A stretch of 64,000 nucleotides of DNA from Anderseniella sp039978075 (GTDB lineage Bacteria > Pseudomonadota > Alphaproteobacteria > Rhizobiales > Aestuariivirgaceae), in the NCBI GenBank assembly GCA_039978075.1, contig JBDWCA010000015.1, positions 186,001 to 250,000 on the forward strand, written 5' to 3'. The notes beneath the pieces are model-generated. The model ran no database searches and had not been told where the DNA came from. It saw only the letters and a list, made by a program, of their open reading frames with translations. Shown here piece after piece: positions 24,126-33,798 of the stretch. Each line of letters opens with the position of its first letter. Within the stretch, counting starts at the first letter, position 1. The position numbers and the translations under genes were made by a program.

Positions 24126-24620
24126 TCAGAACAAGCCCTGCATCAGGCTGCCCTGGGGAAGCACCACCTGAAACACCTGTCTGAAAATGACATAAATTGC
24201 AGCGAGTGACACAAGGGCAAGAGCCGCTGAAACCAGTGGTCCCTTTCGCCACAGGTACCAGAATGACAGAAACAGAAACCCGGCGGAACTGGCGACAAAG
24301 CCCAGCAAAGGCATGGCAACGACATAGGCCAGAATAAGCAGGATCACGCCAACCAGGCGCAGCGGGACAATCTCCTGCCTGAAGCGTGCAAACCCTGCAT
24401 CCGGAGCGGCGGGTTTCGACAACACGTCCTTCAGGATCAGCAATGAACTTACCAGCATGGTCGCGGATGCCAGCATCGGGAACACACCGGGCTCCGACAG
24501 TCCTGAGAAACCCGATATGGCATAAGACTGCCAGAATGCGGTCACGCTGAAGACGGAAAGCCCCAACGAGAACAACACCTCGCCGGGGCGACGTGCGCCC
24601 GGCCCTGAAAGTTCACTCAT
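24126..24620 (-). CDS. tctB: Tripartite tricarboxylate transporter small subunit TctB (164 aa)
   Basis: Four hydrophobic segments (about 18-35, 46-63, 88-108, 125-150) and normal TctB length; GLSEPGVFPMLASATML is the typical segment after the first helix. It sits between tctC and tctA, and a strong hairpin precedes it. Confidence 0.88.
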   Translation of the reverse strand: MSELSGPGARRPGEVLFSLGLSVFSVTAFWQSYAISGFSGLSEPGVFPMLASATMLVSSLLILKDVLSKPAAPDAGFARFRQEIVPLRLVGVILLILAYVVAMPLLGFVASSAGFLFLSFWYLWRKGPLVSAALALVSLAAIYVIFRQVFQVVLPQGSLMQGLF

Positions 24621-24652
24621 GGATCACCTGACCAAACGGACCGATCGGATAA

Positions 24653-24675
24653 CCGGCCCGCATTACACGGGCCGG
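24653..24675 (-). promoter_or_regulatory. GC-rich hairpin between tctC and tctB
   Basis: CCGGCCCG and CGGGCCGG form a perfect 8-bp stem around a 7-nt loop (CATTACA), ending 10 bp beyond the tctC stop codon. There is no clear U-tract, so it probably protects the upstream mRNA end and raises binding-protein yield, as the dctP-dctM hairpin may do. Confidence 0.55.
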
Positions 24676-24684
24676 CGCACTCGA

Positions 24685-25680
24685 TCATTTTGCCCGCATG
24701 ATGCCGAGCGTTTCAGGGTTTACCTTGGCAGCGCCGGTATCCTGCAAGGCCCAGGCGGTAACCTGCTGCCATTTCTTCAGAAAAGACGCAGCTTCATCAC
24801 CTGATATATTCATGATGATGTTGCCCTTGTTGGCCATCAGGGTCTGGAAAGTCTCGCTCTTGGCCGCCGTATCAAACGTGGCAACCAGCTTGGCCTTCAC
24901 ATCATCAGGCACATCCTGCTTTACGAACACACCGTAGAAAGGCCCCCATGGCAGGAACTTGCTCATCTCGGGGATGGCATCGGTAATCGCCGGAACGTCG
25001 GGAAGGGTTGCTACCGGTTCCGTGTTGACCACGGCCAGAACCCGCATCTTGCCGGCTTTTACGTTCTCGGCAGCTGCGGAAATGCCGGTCGGCATGAAAT
25101 CCACTTCGCCGCCCAGCATTGCGGTAAGACCAGGACCTTCACCATCAAACGGAATGGCCGTGACCTCGAAGTCAGCCGAATTCTTGATCAGGGCAGAAAT
25201 CGTGCTCGGCAGGCCACCGGGACCGGTCGAACCCATTTTCACCGCGCCCGGATTGGCTTTGATGTCGGCCAGCAGATCCTGCATGGTCTTGTACTTGGAA
25301 TCCGCATTGACAGCGATCACGGCAACGCCGCGTCCGAGAATATTGACCGGGTAGAACTTGGAATAGTCAAGATCCGCCACGCCCATCACCGGATGCAGTT
25401 GCGGGTTCTCCGCACCGTACAGGAAAGTATAACCATCAGCCGGGGCTGCATTGACAAAGGCCGTCGAGATTGCGCCTGCCCCGCCGGATTTGTTCAGTAC
25501 AACAATCGGCTTTCCAAGCGCTTCCTCGGCGGCCGGATTGACGGCACGTGCCACCGTGTCGGTTGCACCGCCTGCACCCCACATGACCACACCGAGAACT
25601 TCACGTTCAGGATAATCACCGGCGAACGACACGCCGGCCATGAGCGCCAAAGCAATAGCTGCGCCAAACAGTTTTTTCAT
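24685..25680 (-). CDS. tctC: Tripartite tricarboxylate transporter substrate-binding protein TctC (331 aa)
   Basis: Signal peptide MKKLFGAAIALALMAGVSFA, then the Bug-family fold: YPEREVLGVV, GGATDTVARAV (first ligand loop), NKSGGAGAISTAF, KMGSTGPGG and FMPTGISAAAENV. Bug proteins bind carboxylates by water-mediated contacts. The ATG at 25680 is chosen because GGGAGGGG lies about 9 nt upstream; an extension to 25755 exists but has no signal peptide at its end. First gene of the tctCBA operon. Confidence 0.92.
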   Translation of the reverse strand: MKKLFGAAIALALMAGVSFAGDYPEREVLGVVMWGAGGATDTVARAVNPAAEEALGKPIVVLNKSGGAGAISTAFVNAAPADGYTFLYGAENPQLHPVMGVADLDYSKFYPVNILGRGVAVIAVNADSKYKTMQDLLADIKANPGAVKMGSTGPGGLPSTISALIKNSADFEVTAIPFDGEGPGLTAMLGGEVDFMPTGISAAAENVKAGKMRVLAVVNTEPVATLPDVPAITDAIPEMSKFLPWGPFYGVFVKQDVPDDVKAKLVATFDTAAKSETFQTLMANKGNIIMNISGDEAASFLKKWQQVTAWALQDTGAAKVNPETLGIMRAK

Positions 25681-26077
25681 AGTGTTTCCCCTCCCAGGAA
25701 AGGCAATGAAGGTTTTCGGCTCCCACCCAGCCAATTGAGTGATTGCAGATCCCACACTTCATTTGTTGTGATATCAATGCATTGCGAGAATGACCAAGTT
25801 GGAAAAATAACGCAATTGCCAATCATACAGTTATTCCGCTTGGCGGATGCAGGCCCCCAAACGAAGAGCATTTAGGCCGGTTTTTGGAAGATTATATCCG
25901 GACCCCCTGCTCGTCAGCATGCTGAATGGCCGGTAACCAGTATTTAGCAATCTGATGAGACAATGGGGTGATCAAGACAGTTGCAACTGCTGCGAGCGAG
26001 TGCAACGCGCCATGGGGGACGGCATATGGCACTGAAAGAACACACCAAGGCGATGCCGCCATCGTTGAGAGCATGCA
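25681..26077. other. Intergenic region, divergent promoters of tctC and a response regulator
   Basis: 397 bp without a gene. It must hold the promoters of tctC (minus) and of the response regulator at 26078 (plus). The only symmetry I see is GTTGCA (25979-25984) and TGCAAC (26000-26005), 15 nt apart. No riboswitch-like structure is evident. Confidence 0.5.
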
Positions 26078-26542
26078 ATGACAGTTGACGGCAACACCGG
26101 TGACAACGTGAAGAACTTTCCTAGCAGAGTACTCATCATAGATGATGACCCTTTGCTACGGGCGGTTCTACGGCAGTTTTTTGAGAACAATGGCTCTGTC
26201 GTGGTTGACGATGCAGAAAACGGCAAAGACGCTCAGTATCTGATAGAGTGTTCTGCCGCCCCATACGATTTGACAACGCTTGATCTCAGCATGCCGGATG
26301 TTGATGGCTTCGAATTCCTGAACTATCTGAAGCAACGCGATGTTACAATGCGCATTCTGATCATTTCAAGTTTGCCGGCAACCGTGATCAAGATGGCCGA
26401 GACACTGGCCGACTTCAACACGCTTGCGGCAATTGGGCACCTCAAAAAACCTGTATCTGCGAGCGCCTTGAACGCCATCCTGTCCTGCCAAACCTGGACA
26501 GCTGATGGTGAACCGGAAATCCTGCAACACGCCAACGCATAA
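26078..26542 (+). CDS. Single-domain response regulator (154 aa)
   Basis: A stand-alone receiver: RVLIIDDDPLLRAVL with the acidic triad, TLDLSMPDVDG with the phosphorylatable Asp, ILIISSLPATVIK with the switch Ser, and LKKPVSASAL with the conserved Lys. No output domain. It is a close paralogue of the receiver at 29693-30139; both flank the hybrid kinase on the opposite strand and are its likely phosphate targets or competitors. It converges with the kinase gene across 68 bp. Confidence 0.88.
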   Translation: MTVDGNTGDNVKNFPSRVLIIDDDPLLRAVLRQFFENNGSVVVDDAENGKDAQYLIECSAAPYDLTTLDLSMPDVDGFEFLNYLKQRDVTMRILIISSLPATVIKMAETLADFNTLAAIGHLKKPVSASALNAILSCQTWTADGEPEILQHANA

Positions 26543-26610
26543 GCTCTGTTCGGATAACTGCGTCAACACCCTGCAATCATGGGGCGACGTAACCTTCAAG
26601 CACACCGATC

Positions 26611-29538
26611 TCAAGCAGCATCAATGTACCGGGCCAGGGCAAGCCGGGCAGACGCTATCTCGTCCGCGACCAGCCGCAATGACCCGGCTACGTCGAACTG
26701 TTCATTATTTCGTGCTGCGGTTTCGATTGCCTCACAAGCAGAGACCAGGCGGCGGGCCCCAAGATTGGATGCCATCGATTTCAACGCATGCGCTGCGTCT
26801 GCCAACTGTGTAAGGTCCGGGCTGCCGGCCGCCTGCTCAAGTCGCGCAATTGCAGGCTCGGCGTTTTCTTCAAACAGGCCACACATGCGTCCGACGAATT
26901 CCGGGTCACCAGCGCCTATTTCAGCCAGCCCCTGCAGCACAACCTTGTCCAGCACAGGTACGGAGCCGCCTTCCCTGCCCCGCTCAGCGTGCTGCGTTTC
27001 GCCATCTTGGGTTGTTGAAAGTTTACCGGCAGCATCAGTCGTCAGGGACTGTATGGCCTCGGCAATTTGCGCAATGGCAAATGGTTTGGTGACAAGTTTG
27101 TCCATGCCTGCATCCTGCCAGGAGCCTGCATTGTTGCGCCCTTCGATCAGGGCAGTCAGTGCAACAATCGGTATGCGCGCGCGCCTGGTATCCACCTCTT
27201 CCTGGCGTATCCGCCGTGTAGCTTCCAATCCATCCATGATCGGCATGGAGCAGTCCATCAATACCAGATCGTAACGTTCATCGCGCCATTGGGCTACGGC
27301 TTGCGAACCGTCCTCGACAAGATCAAACACCACATCGAGTTGACGAAGCACTTCGGCGATGACCTCGCGGTTGACCGGATTGTCGTCGGCTACCAGCACA
27401 CGGGTGCCACTCAATACCGGCAGCTTGCCTGTGTCGGCGGCATCGGCCGTTCCCGCATCCCTTCCACGTAGTTTTCCTGACTGCATGGCGGTTGCAATAG
27501 CTGCAATATCTGCCTGCGAGATAGGAAGCGGTAGAATATCGCCAGCATGCCCGGCCTTCAACATCGACCAGGCCGCATTGGTACCGATCGGCTGTATGAT
27601 CACAAGTTGCGGCGTCTGCACAGCATATCGATCCACAATGATGCGTGCCATCATGGCAGACGTCACCACGACGCCAGCAGAGCTCAGCCGGTCCGGAGAG
27701 AGGTCAGCCTCCTCAATCGTTTCTATCCCTGCACCATAAGCCCGGAACTGGTTTGCAATGGCACTGGCCAGGTTTCTGTCTTCAAGACAGACCAGCATTG
27801 GAGATAGTTTGCTGTCGTTCAAACATGGACGATCCGAGCGGACCGCATCGCAACAGGGCAGAGTGACAATAAAGCGGCTGCCTTTACCCATCGTGCTTTC
27901 CACACGGATGCTTCCTCCCATGGCGTCTACCAGCTTGCGACAGATGCTGAGGCCCAGTCCGGTGCCGCCAAAACGCCTTGTGGTGCTGGTATCGGCCTGG
28001 GAAAACTCCTCGAAGACACTGTTGAGTTTGTCTTCTTCAATACCAATACCCGTATCAGTGACGGTGAATTCGATAAATCCGCCTGAACCGTCTTCCGGAT
28101 TTACCTGTCGTGCAGACACTCCAACATAGCCGTGTTCGGTAAACTTGATGGCATTGTTGGTCAGATTGGTGAGAATTTGGGTCAGGCGAACCGGGTCTGA
28201 CGTGAATGTATCAGGTACTGCCGGATCGGCATACGAAACCAACTGCAATCCGGCCGCATTGGCCTGCTCCCAGAACAGCGCCAGCACGTTGTCTATTGTA
28301 GAGCGCGGAGACACCGGCAATTTCTCGAGCTGCAACCGACCGGCCTCGATCTTCGACAGGTCGAGCAGATCGTTTATGATGGTCAGCAGCGACTGGCCGG
28401 AATTGACGATCACATTGGCATAACGTTGCAAAGCCGGTGGCAGTTTGCCGGCAGCGAGCAGTTCCGCCATCACCATCATTCCGTTCATCGGTGTGCGTAT
28501 TTCGTGGCTCATCGTGGCAAGGAAGGTCGACTTTGCCTCTGATGCAGCTTCCGCTGCGTCCTTCGCAACCTGCAACTGGGCGGTCCGCTCCTGTACGGTG
28601 CGCTCAAGGCCGGCACGGTGGCGAGCCAGAGCCACGTCACGATCAGCGACCTGATCAAGCATATCGTTAAAGGCATCGACCAGTTTGCCAACCTCGTCAT
28701 TGCTGACGCGTTCAGCACGCACTGACAGATCCTTCTCGTCGCGCACCCTCGAGATGACGCCCATCAGATTGTCCAGCGGCGAGGTTACTGATCGTTTCAA
28801 GCGGGACGAAACACCTATCCCCAGCAGCGAGGCGATCAATCCGGCAAACAGAGACGCGATGATGCCTTCGAAAAACTGCCTGCGCAAATCTGAGATATCG
28901 GCCAGCAATGACACCGAACCAATCCGCTCGCCACCCATAATGGCCGGCACCGACACGGACAAGGTCGGGTTCCGGACCATGGCCAGGATACCTAGCGAGC
29001 CTGGCGATGCTGAAATGGTACCAAGCCCTGTACCTTGTTCCACGATGACGGCATTTCCCAGTGCGGCAAAGACCTTCCCGTCATCCAGATGTGCCGACAC
29101 GAACGGGATTGAATTCAGGCTGCTGATGGCCCGCAGAGAGCCAAGCGCGGCACTTTTATCGCGTGCGCGCAGGTGCGGCGCGACACTCGCGGCAAACACC
29201 TGTGCTGTTGCAGTGACCGAACCATGGCGTGCCGCAATATTCTGGTCAGTTTGCCGGTAGACGTAGAAGCCCGTTGCAGATAACACGGCAACCAGCACAG
29301 ATACGGCCACAACAACCGTAATCTTGCGGGCTATGGTGATACTCAGCAGATGCTGCAATAACCGGGACAATGCAAAGGTGCTCTTGTGGGGATGGGCCGT
29401 ATTCATCTTCAATAATAGCAAAGGCATATTAACAAGTTCTGGCTGAAACAGCCCGGCAGCAAGCGCAGCAATTCTGAGGTCCGTTGCTGATGAAACCGAT
29501 ATGTCGATGCCGGCGGATACGCCTTTGAACAACACCAT
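26611..29538 (-). CDS. Hybrid sensor histidine kinase with HAMP, receivers and Hpt (975 aa)
   Basis: TM helices at about 72-93 and 224-243 enclose a periplasmic sensor of about 130 residues; HAMP 244-297; coiled coil; HisKA with His345 (SHEIRTPMNG); HATPase (NNAIKFTEHG, DTGIGI, GGTGLGLSI); a degenerate receiver-like region at 578-690 lacking the Asp; a true receiver with Asp762 (VLMDCSMPIMDG); and an Hpt domain with His917 (DAAHALKSM). It can run a full His-Asp-His relay internally, as BarA/ArcB types do. The ATG at 29538 has AGGA about 9 nt upstream, but starts at 29427 or 29406 are possible. It has paralogous receivers on both sides. Confidence 0.92.
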   Translation of the reverse strand: MVLFKGVSAGIDISVSSATDLRIAALAAGLFQPELVNMPLLLLKMNTAHPHKSTFALSRLLQHLLSITIARKITVVVAVSVLVAVLSATGFYVYRQTDQNIAARHGSVTATAQVFAASVAPHLRARDKSAALGSLRAISSLNSIPFVSAHLDDGKVFAALGNAVIVEQGTGLGTISASPGSLGILAMVRNPTLSVSVPAIMGGERIGSVSLLADISDLRRQFFEGIIASLFAGLIASLLGIGVSSRLKRSVTSPLDNLMGVISRVRDEKDLSVRAERVSNDEVGKLVDAFNDMLDQVADRDVALARHRAGLERTVQERTAQLQVAKDAAEAASEAKSTFLATMSHEIRTPMNGMMVMAELLAAGKLPPALQRYANVIVNSGQSLLTIINDLLDLSKIEAGRLQLEKLPVSPRSTIDNVLALFWEQANAAGLQLVSYADPAVPDTFTSDPVRLTQILTNLTNNAIKFTEHGYVGVSARQVNPEDGSGGFIEFTVTDTGIGIEEDKLNSVFEEFSQADTSTTRRFGGTGLGLSICRKLVDAMGGSIRVESTMGKGSRFIVTLPCCDAVRSDRPCLNDSKLSPMLVCLEDRNLASAIANQFRAYGAGIETIEEADLSPDRLSSAGVVVTSAMMARIIVDRYAVQTPQLVIIQPIGTNAAWSMLKAGHAGDILPLPISQADIAAIATAMQSGKLRGRDAGTADAADTGKLPVLSGTRVLVADDNPVNREVIAEVLRQLDVVFDLVEDGSQAVAQWRDERYDLVLMDCSMPIMDGLEATRRIRQEEVDTRRARIPIVALTALIEGRNNAGSWQDAGMDKLVTKPFAIAQIAEAIQSLTTDAAGKLSTTQDGETQHAERGREGGSVPVLDKVVLQGLAEIGAGDPEFVGRMCGLFEENAEPAIARLEQAAGSPDLTQLADAAHALKSMASNLGARRLVSACEAIETAARNNEQFDVAGSLRLVADEIASARLALARYIDAA

Positions 29539-29692
29539 ATCAAATTTCCTGGCGGCTCAGATTGATTAACCGCAGCTTCACTACGTGCTTAGCCTCGACA
29601 AGCAGTGCTCCCGGTTTCCTGCTACACTCCGGCCTTGCATTGTTCGCGACAGGCTGAGTGAGCGAACTGCATGCGATGTTAGGGGCAAGCAA

Positions 29693-30139
29693 ATGGATTT
29701 TCCGCAACGGGTACTGATCGTCGATGACGATCCTATCCAACGAGCCGTGCTGAAGCAGGTGTTCAATTCCCACGGATCAACAACGGTTGCTGTTGCAGCC
29801 AATGGCCTCGTTGCGATATCGACCATAGAAAATTCAGCCGAGTCTTTTGACCTGATTGTACTCGATCTCATGATGCCGGAATACGATGGTATCGAGTTCA
29901 TTTCCTACCTTGAGAGCCAAAACTTGAAAGCAGGGCTTTTGCTCATTTCCGGGTTGCCTCAACGTGTTGTCGAGATGTCAAACACGCTCGCCGAAGCAAG
30001 TGGCCTGAGATCAATTGGCAGCCTGCAAAAACCCATCGTTTTGGAAGACTTGCTCGCAGTTGTTGGAGGCCAGCGTTGGCACCGTGGCAGAGTTGCAGGA
30101 CGCATGCCTGAAAATGCTGCGCCGATCGCTCACTCGTAA
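29693..30139 (+). CDS. Single-domain response regulator, paralogue of 26078-26542 (148 aa)
   Basis: Receiver only: RVLIVDDDPIQRAVL, IVLDLMMPEYDG with the acceptor Asp, LLLISGLPQRVVEM and LQKPIVLEDLL with the conserved Lys. The ATG at 29693 is preceded by AGGGG, 7 nt away; the frame runs further upstream but without a ribosome site. It diverges from the hybrid kinase over 154 bp. Close similarity to the receiver on the far side of the kinase points to duplication within the locus. Confidence 0.87.
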   Translation: MDFPQRVLIVDDDPIQRAVLKQVFNSHGSTTVAVAANGLVAISTIENSAESFDLIVLDLMMPEYDGIEFISYLESQNLKAGLLLISGLPQRVVEMSNTLAEASGLRSIGSLQKPIVLEDLLAVVGGQRWHRGRVAGRMPENAAPIAHS

Positions 30140-30301
30140 ACCGGATTACCGCCCCTGCTGCGACCTGTATGCTGAATGCAGCTAAGGCCAAACAATTTCT
30201 TTCGGCCAATGCACAGTTTTACCAACATCAGTAAAATTTTACCTGTTCTGCCTGACTTCGTTAGGGATGCTTGTTAGCGCAACGTCAATTGCTCTGACGT
30301 A

Positions 30302-31597
30302 ATGTTTTCCCGTCTGAAACCGTTCGTTTCAGAGTTTACCGGGGACGAAGTTGTGAAGTTTGTAAGAGCGTTCGGACAATGTGCGAAAGGGGCAGTTGCC
30401 CTTTCCATGGCACTTTCCGCACCAGTGTTGTTTGCTGTGGCCGGAGTCGCCATTGATTATGGATTCCTGATTCAGAAACGAGCGGCCTTGCAAGGATTGT
30501 CTGATGCTGCGTCCACGGCTGCTGCCGCCGAGTTTCCGACCACACAGGGCAATGTGACTGCATTGAAAGCCATCGCCAAGGCGTTCGTAGACGCCAAGGC
30601 CGGGGACTTTGATGGAAATCTTTCAATCAACGTAGCGTCCAATGAAACATCAGGGGCTGTCACAGTCACATTGACCCACGCGTGGACCCCGTTTTTCGCA
30701 CATTTTCTGGATACCGGCGTGACACCGGTTTCGGCAGTGTCCACTGCCAGGTCAATTGGTTCCGGCAAGATATGCATGATTGCGCTGAGGCCAAAGGCAA
30801 ACAAGGCATTGCATGTGTTGCAGAATGCCACCCTGATCGCGGATGGCTGCGCGGTCTATTCCAATTCCACTCACAAACACTCGATCTGGATTGATAACAA
30901 CGGCAGTGTCACCGCGGATCTCGTATGTGCCGCTGGCGGCATAAAGTACAAGAAAATGACGTCTGTTAAACCGGATGCTACAGAAGACTGCCCACCGGTT
31001 CCAGATCCCCTGGCAGGTCGGAGTGCGCCACCTTCAAACATGTGTCCGAAAAATGCACCCAAACTGGTAATTTCAAATGAAACCAGAACCTTATCTCCTG
31101 GAACTTACTGCGGTGGAATTCGCATAGAAGGCACTTCGAAAGTCAAGTTTCAACCGGGTGTTTTCGTCATCAAGGATGGTCCGTTTGAAGTTGTGGACTC
31201 TGCGAAAATCAAGGGAAAGAACACCGGTTTCTTCCTGACAGGCACTAACGCCACCCTACGGTTCGAAGGCAACACGTCGATTGACCTGGTTGCTCCCAAG
31301 GACGGAGCCCTTGCAGGCCTGCTGTTTTTTGAAGACCGCAATGCAAAAGCAGGCAATGTCCATGTCATCAACAGTGACGATGCGAGAGTATTGCTGGGCA
31401 CGATTTATCTGCCGCTGGGCACGCTTCGCGTTGCAGCGAACGCTCCCGTAGCGGACAAATCCGCCTACACCGCAATTATTGCCGACATGCTGGATCTTGA
31501 TGAAGGCCCGGACCTTGTTCTGCACTCCGATTACGGATCTACCGATGTTCCGGTTCCTGAAGGGTTGATTGGCGGGCGAGTCGTCCTGACCCGGTAG
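30302..31597 (+). CDS. TadG-like Flp-type secreted/pilus-associated protein (431 aa)
   Basis: The N-terminus holds the TadE/TadG pattern: KGAVALSMALSAPVLFAVAGVAIDYG, a single membrane helix, followed by QKRAALQGLSDAASTAAA. The rest (about 165-430) is a beta-rich secreted part with paired cysteines and repeated short strands (TLSPGTYCGGIRIEG, VKFQPGVFVIKDG, NTGFFLTG), suggesting a beta-helix-like domain rather than a VWA. No RBS is obvious before the ATG; a GTG at 30353 with GGGGACGAAG upstream is an alternative. The other tad genes are absent here, so it may be a stand-alone surface protein. Confidence 0.72.
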   Translation: MFSRLKPFVSEFTGDEVVKFVRAFGQCAKGAVALSMALSAPVLFAVAGVAIDYGFLIQKRAALQGLSDAASTAAAAEFPTTQGNVTALKAIAKAFVDAKAGDFDGNLSINVASNETSGAVTVTLTHAWTPFFAHFLDTGVTPVSAVSTARSIGSGKICMIALRPKANKALHVLQNATLIADGCAVYSNSTHKHSIWIDNNGSVTADLVCAAGGIKYKKMTSVKPDATEDCPPVPDPLAGRSAPPSNMCPKNAPKLVISNETRTLSPGTYCGGIRIEGTSKVKFQPGVFVIKDGPFEVVDSAKIKGKNTGFFLTGTNATLRFEGNTSIDLVAPKDGALAGLLFFEDRNAKAGNVHVINSDDARVLLGTIYLPLGTLRVAANAPVADKSAYTAIIADMLDLDEGPDLVLHSDYGSTDVPVPEGLIGGRVVLTR

Positions 31598-31675
31598 GCA
31601 CTGGCCAATCGGACCTGCATATTTCGGGCACAATCACCCTTGCCGCCATCCCTGCCCCATGCTCAACTCGTCATC

Positions 31676-32197
31676 ATGAAAACCCTTCTACTGATGCGTC
31701 ATGCCAAGTCGGACTGGGATCACCCTGACCTGGACGACCACGACCGGCCCCTGAACAGGCGCGGGCTTCGCAATGCGCCTTTGATGGGTAAGTTCATTCG
31801 CGACGCGAAACTGATGCCCAATGCCTGCCTGACCTCAACCGCCGTGCGGGCACGTCACACTGCATGGCTGACCGCTGCAGCCATGGGCCGGGACTTCCCC
31901 ATCACCGAAGTACCGACATTGTATGATTTCGGTGACGGTGAAGCCATCGAGCGCGCCATAGCCATGCACGGAGGTAACCATTCCCGCTTGCTGGTGGTCG
32001 GACACAATCCGTGCGTGCAGGCTTTCGCGCTGCACGGCAGCAACAAGGACGGAGATGCAGATGCCAGGGCTGATCTTTCAGCCAAATATCCCACCGCCGC
32101 CATTACCCATATTGAGTTTGAAATGGCCAACTGGTCGGCTCTGCCACGTACCAAAGGCAGCATCAGGGCTTTCTGGAAGCCCCGCGACGTCACCTGA
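31676..32197 (+). CDS. SixA-like histidine phosphatase family protein (173 aa)
   Basis: Phosphoglycerate-mutase fold with the catalytic LLMRHAKSDW motif, the conserved Arg in TSTAVRARHT and the second His in LVVGHNPCVQ. The short length and the RHAKS version match SixA, which removes phosphate from Hpt histidines. That would fit this region, which encodes several Hpt-containing relay proteins, but the link is inference. The ATG at 31676 starts directly at the first strand. Confidence 0.85.
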   Translation: MKTLLLMRHAKSDWDHPDLDDHDRPLNRRGLRNAPLMGKFIRDAKLMPNACLTSTAVRARHTAWLTAAAMGRDFPITEVPTLYDFGDGEAIERAIAMHGGNHSRLLVVGHNPCVQAFALHGSNKDGDADARADLSAKYPTAAITHIEFEMANWSALPRTKGSIRAFWKPRDVT

Positions 32198-32301
32198 AAC
32201 TCCATCATCACCACAATAAAATTACATATTTTCAAATCCCTACAGGCGATATTTAAAGTGAATTTTCCTTTGAATTTGACTGAACACTCAGAAAACACCA
32301 T

Positions 32302-33798
32302 ATGCCGGAAGGACAAGCAGTTCCGGGGGACAGACCACTGAGTTCTTTTCTGACAGGCATCATGAACGAGGCCCGCAACGCCGCGGGCGGTGTGAAGGAC
32401 TTTGCCACCGGCATGGTCTCACCAAGCCTGCGCATTGGCGTGACCGGACTGTCACGGTCCGGCAAGACCGTGTTTATCACGGCGCTTGTCCATGCGTTGC
32501 TGCACGGAGGCCGCCTGCCGCTGTTTGCCAGCCTTACCCAGGGCCGCATCAACCGGGTATATCTGGAACCACAACCGGACGATGATGTGCCGCGGTTTGC
32601 CTATGAAGATCACGTGGAAGCGCTTTCCGGGTCAGACCGGCAGTGGCCGCGCAGCACCAACAGGCTGTCCCAACTGAGACTGACTATTGAGTATGAGGCA
32701 TCCGGCTTCATCGCCCGCAATCTGCAGAGTTCAAAACTTCATATCGACATCATCGACTATCCCGGCGAATGGCTGCTCGATTTGCCGTTGATGACACAGT
32801 CCTATGCGCAATGGTCTGCGGCAACCCTGGCGGCCAGCCAGATCGAACCGCGCCGGACACTTGCAAACAAGTGGCAGGCCCATCTGAAGACTCTGGATGC
32901 CACAGCACCCGCCGATGAAACTGCAGCGCAGAAGGCAGCGAAACTGTTTACCGCCTACCTGGCCTCGTGCCGGTCCGACGAAGTGTCCCTGTCCACCCTG
33001 CCGCCGGGTCGTTTTCTGATGCCGGGTGATCTGGAGGGGTCCCCCCTGTTGACCTTTGCGCCATTACCGCTCGATCCCGCCACCACGGCACAGGATGGTT
33101 CCATGCATGCCTTGATGGAGCGTCGCTACAATGCCTATGTCAGCCGCATCGTGGAGCCGTTCTTCTACAACCATTTTGCCCGCCTCGACCGCCAGATCGT
33201 TCTGGTTGATACCTTGAGCGCGCTGAATGCCGGGTCGGCAGCGGTAAATGATCTTAAAACAGCACTCACGGATGTATTGTCCTGTTTCAGGCAGGGGGCA
33301 AATTCCTGGGCATCGGCAGTGTTTGGCAGGCGTGCGGACCGCATCCTTTTCGCTGCAACCAAGTCTGATCTGTTACATCAATCCAGCCATGACAAGCTGG
33401 AAGACGTGCTGAGCCTGATTGTCGCCGACGCCACCAAACGGGCGGAGTTTGCCGGTGCCCAGATTGATGTGGCCGCAATTGCCGCCATCCGCGCCACCCG
33501 GGAGGCGAGCGTCAAGCAGGATGGCGAGACGCTGGACTGTATTGCCGGCACGCCGATTGCCGGAGAGGAAGTGGCTGGAGAAACATTTGACGGTTCATCT
33601 GAAGCAGCAATTTTTCCCGGCGACTTGCCGGATGACCCAGCAGCCGCGCTTGATGGCTCGCTGGAAGGGGAACTGAAATTTGTGCGCTTCCGTCCACCAC
33701 TGGCTGAAAAATCTGGCGAAGCCGGATCCGTAGCCACATTCCCGCACATCCGGCTGGACCGTACGCTGGAATTTCTTGTGGGAGACCGCCTGATATGA
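32302..33798 (+). CDS. ycjX: YcjX-family GTPase-like stress protein (498 aa)
   Basis: A P-loop protein of the YcjX/DUF463 family. The nucleotide site is GLSRSGKT (49-56), and family blocks IDIIDYPGEWLLDLPL, the RFLMPGDLEGSPLLTFAPL segment and VLVDTLSALNAG are present. In enterobacteria it is in the phage-shock neighbourhood and always paired with YcjF, as here (ATGA overlap). Probably acts at the inner membrane in envelope stress; the mechanism is unknown. Confidence 0.93.
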   Translation: MPEGQAVPGDRPLSSFLTGIMNEARNAAGGVKDFATGMVSPSLRIGVTGLSRSGKTVFITALVHALLHGGRLPLFASLTQGRINRVYLEPQPDDDVPRFAYEDHVEALSGSDRQWPRSTNRLSQLRLTIEYEASGFIARNLQSSKLHIDIIDYPGEWLLDLPLMTQSYAQWSAATLAASQIEPRRTLANKWQAHLKTLDATAPADETAAQKAAKLFTAYLASCRSDEVSLSTLPPGRFLMPGDLEGSPLLTFAPLPLDPATTAQDGSMHALMERRYNAYVSRIVEPFFYNHFARLDRQIVLVDTLSALNAGSAAVNDLKTALTDVLSCFRQGANSWASAVFGRRADRILFAATKSDLLHQSSHDKLEDVLSLIVADATKRAEFAGAQIDVAAIAAIRATREASVKQDGETLDCIAGTPIAGEEVAGETFDGSSEAAIFPGDLPDDPAAALDGSLEGELKFVRFRPPLAEKSGEAGSVATFPHIRLDRTLEFLVGDRLI

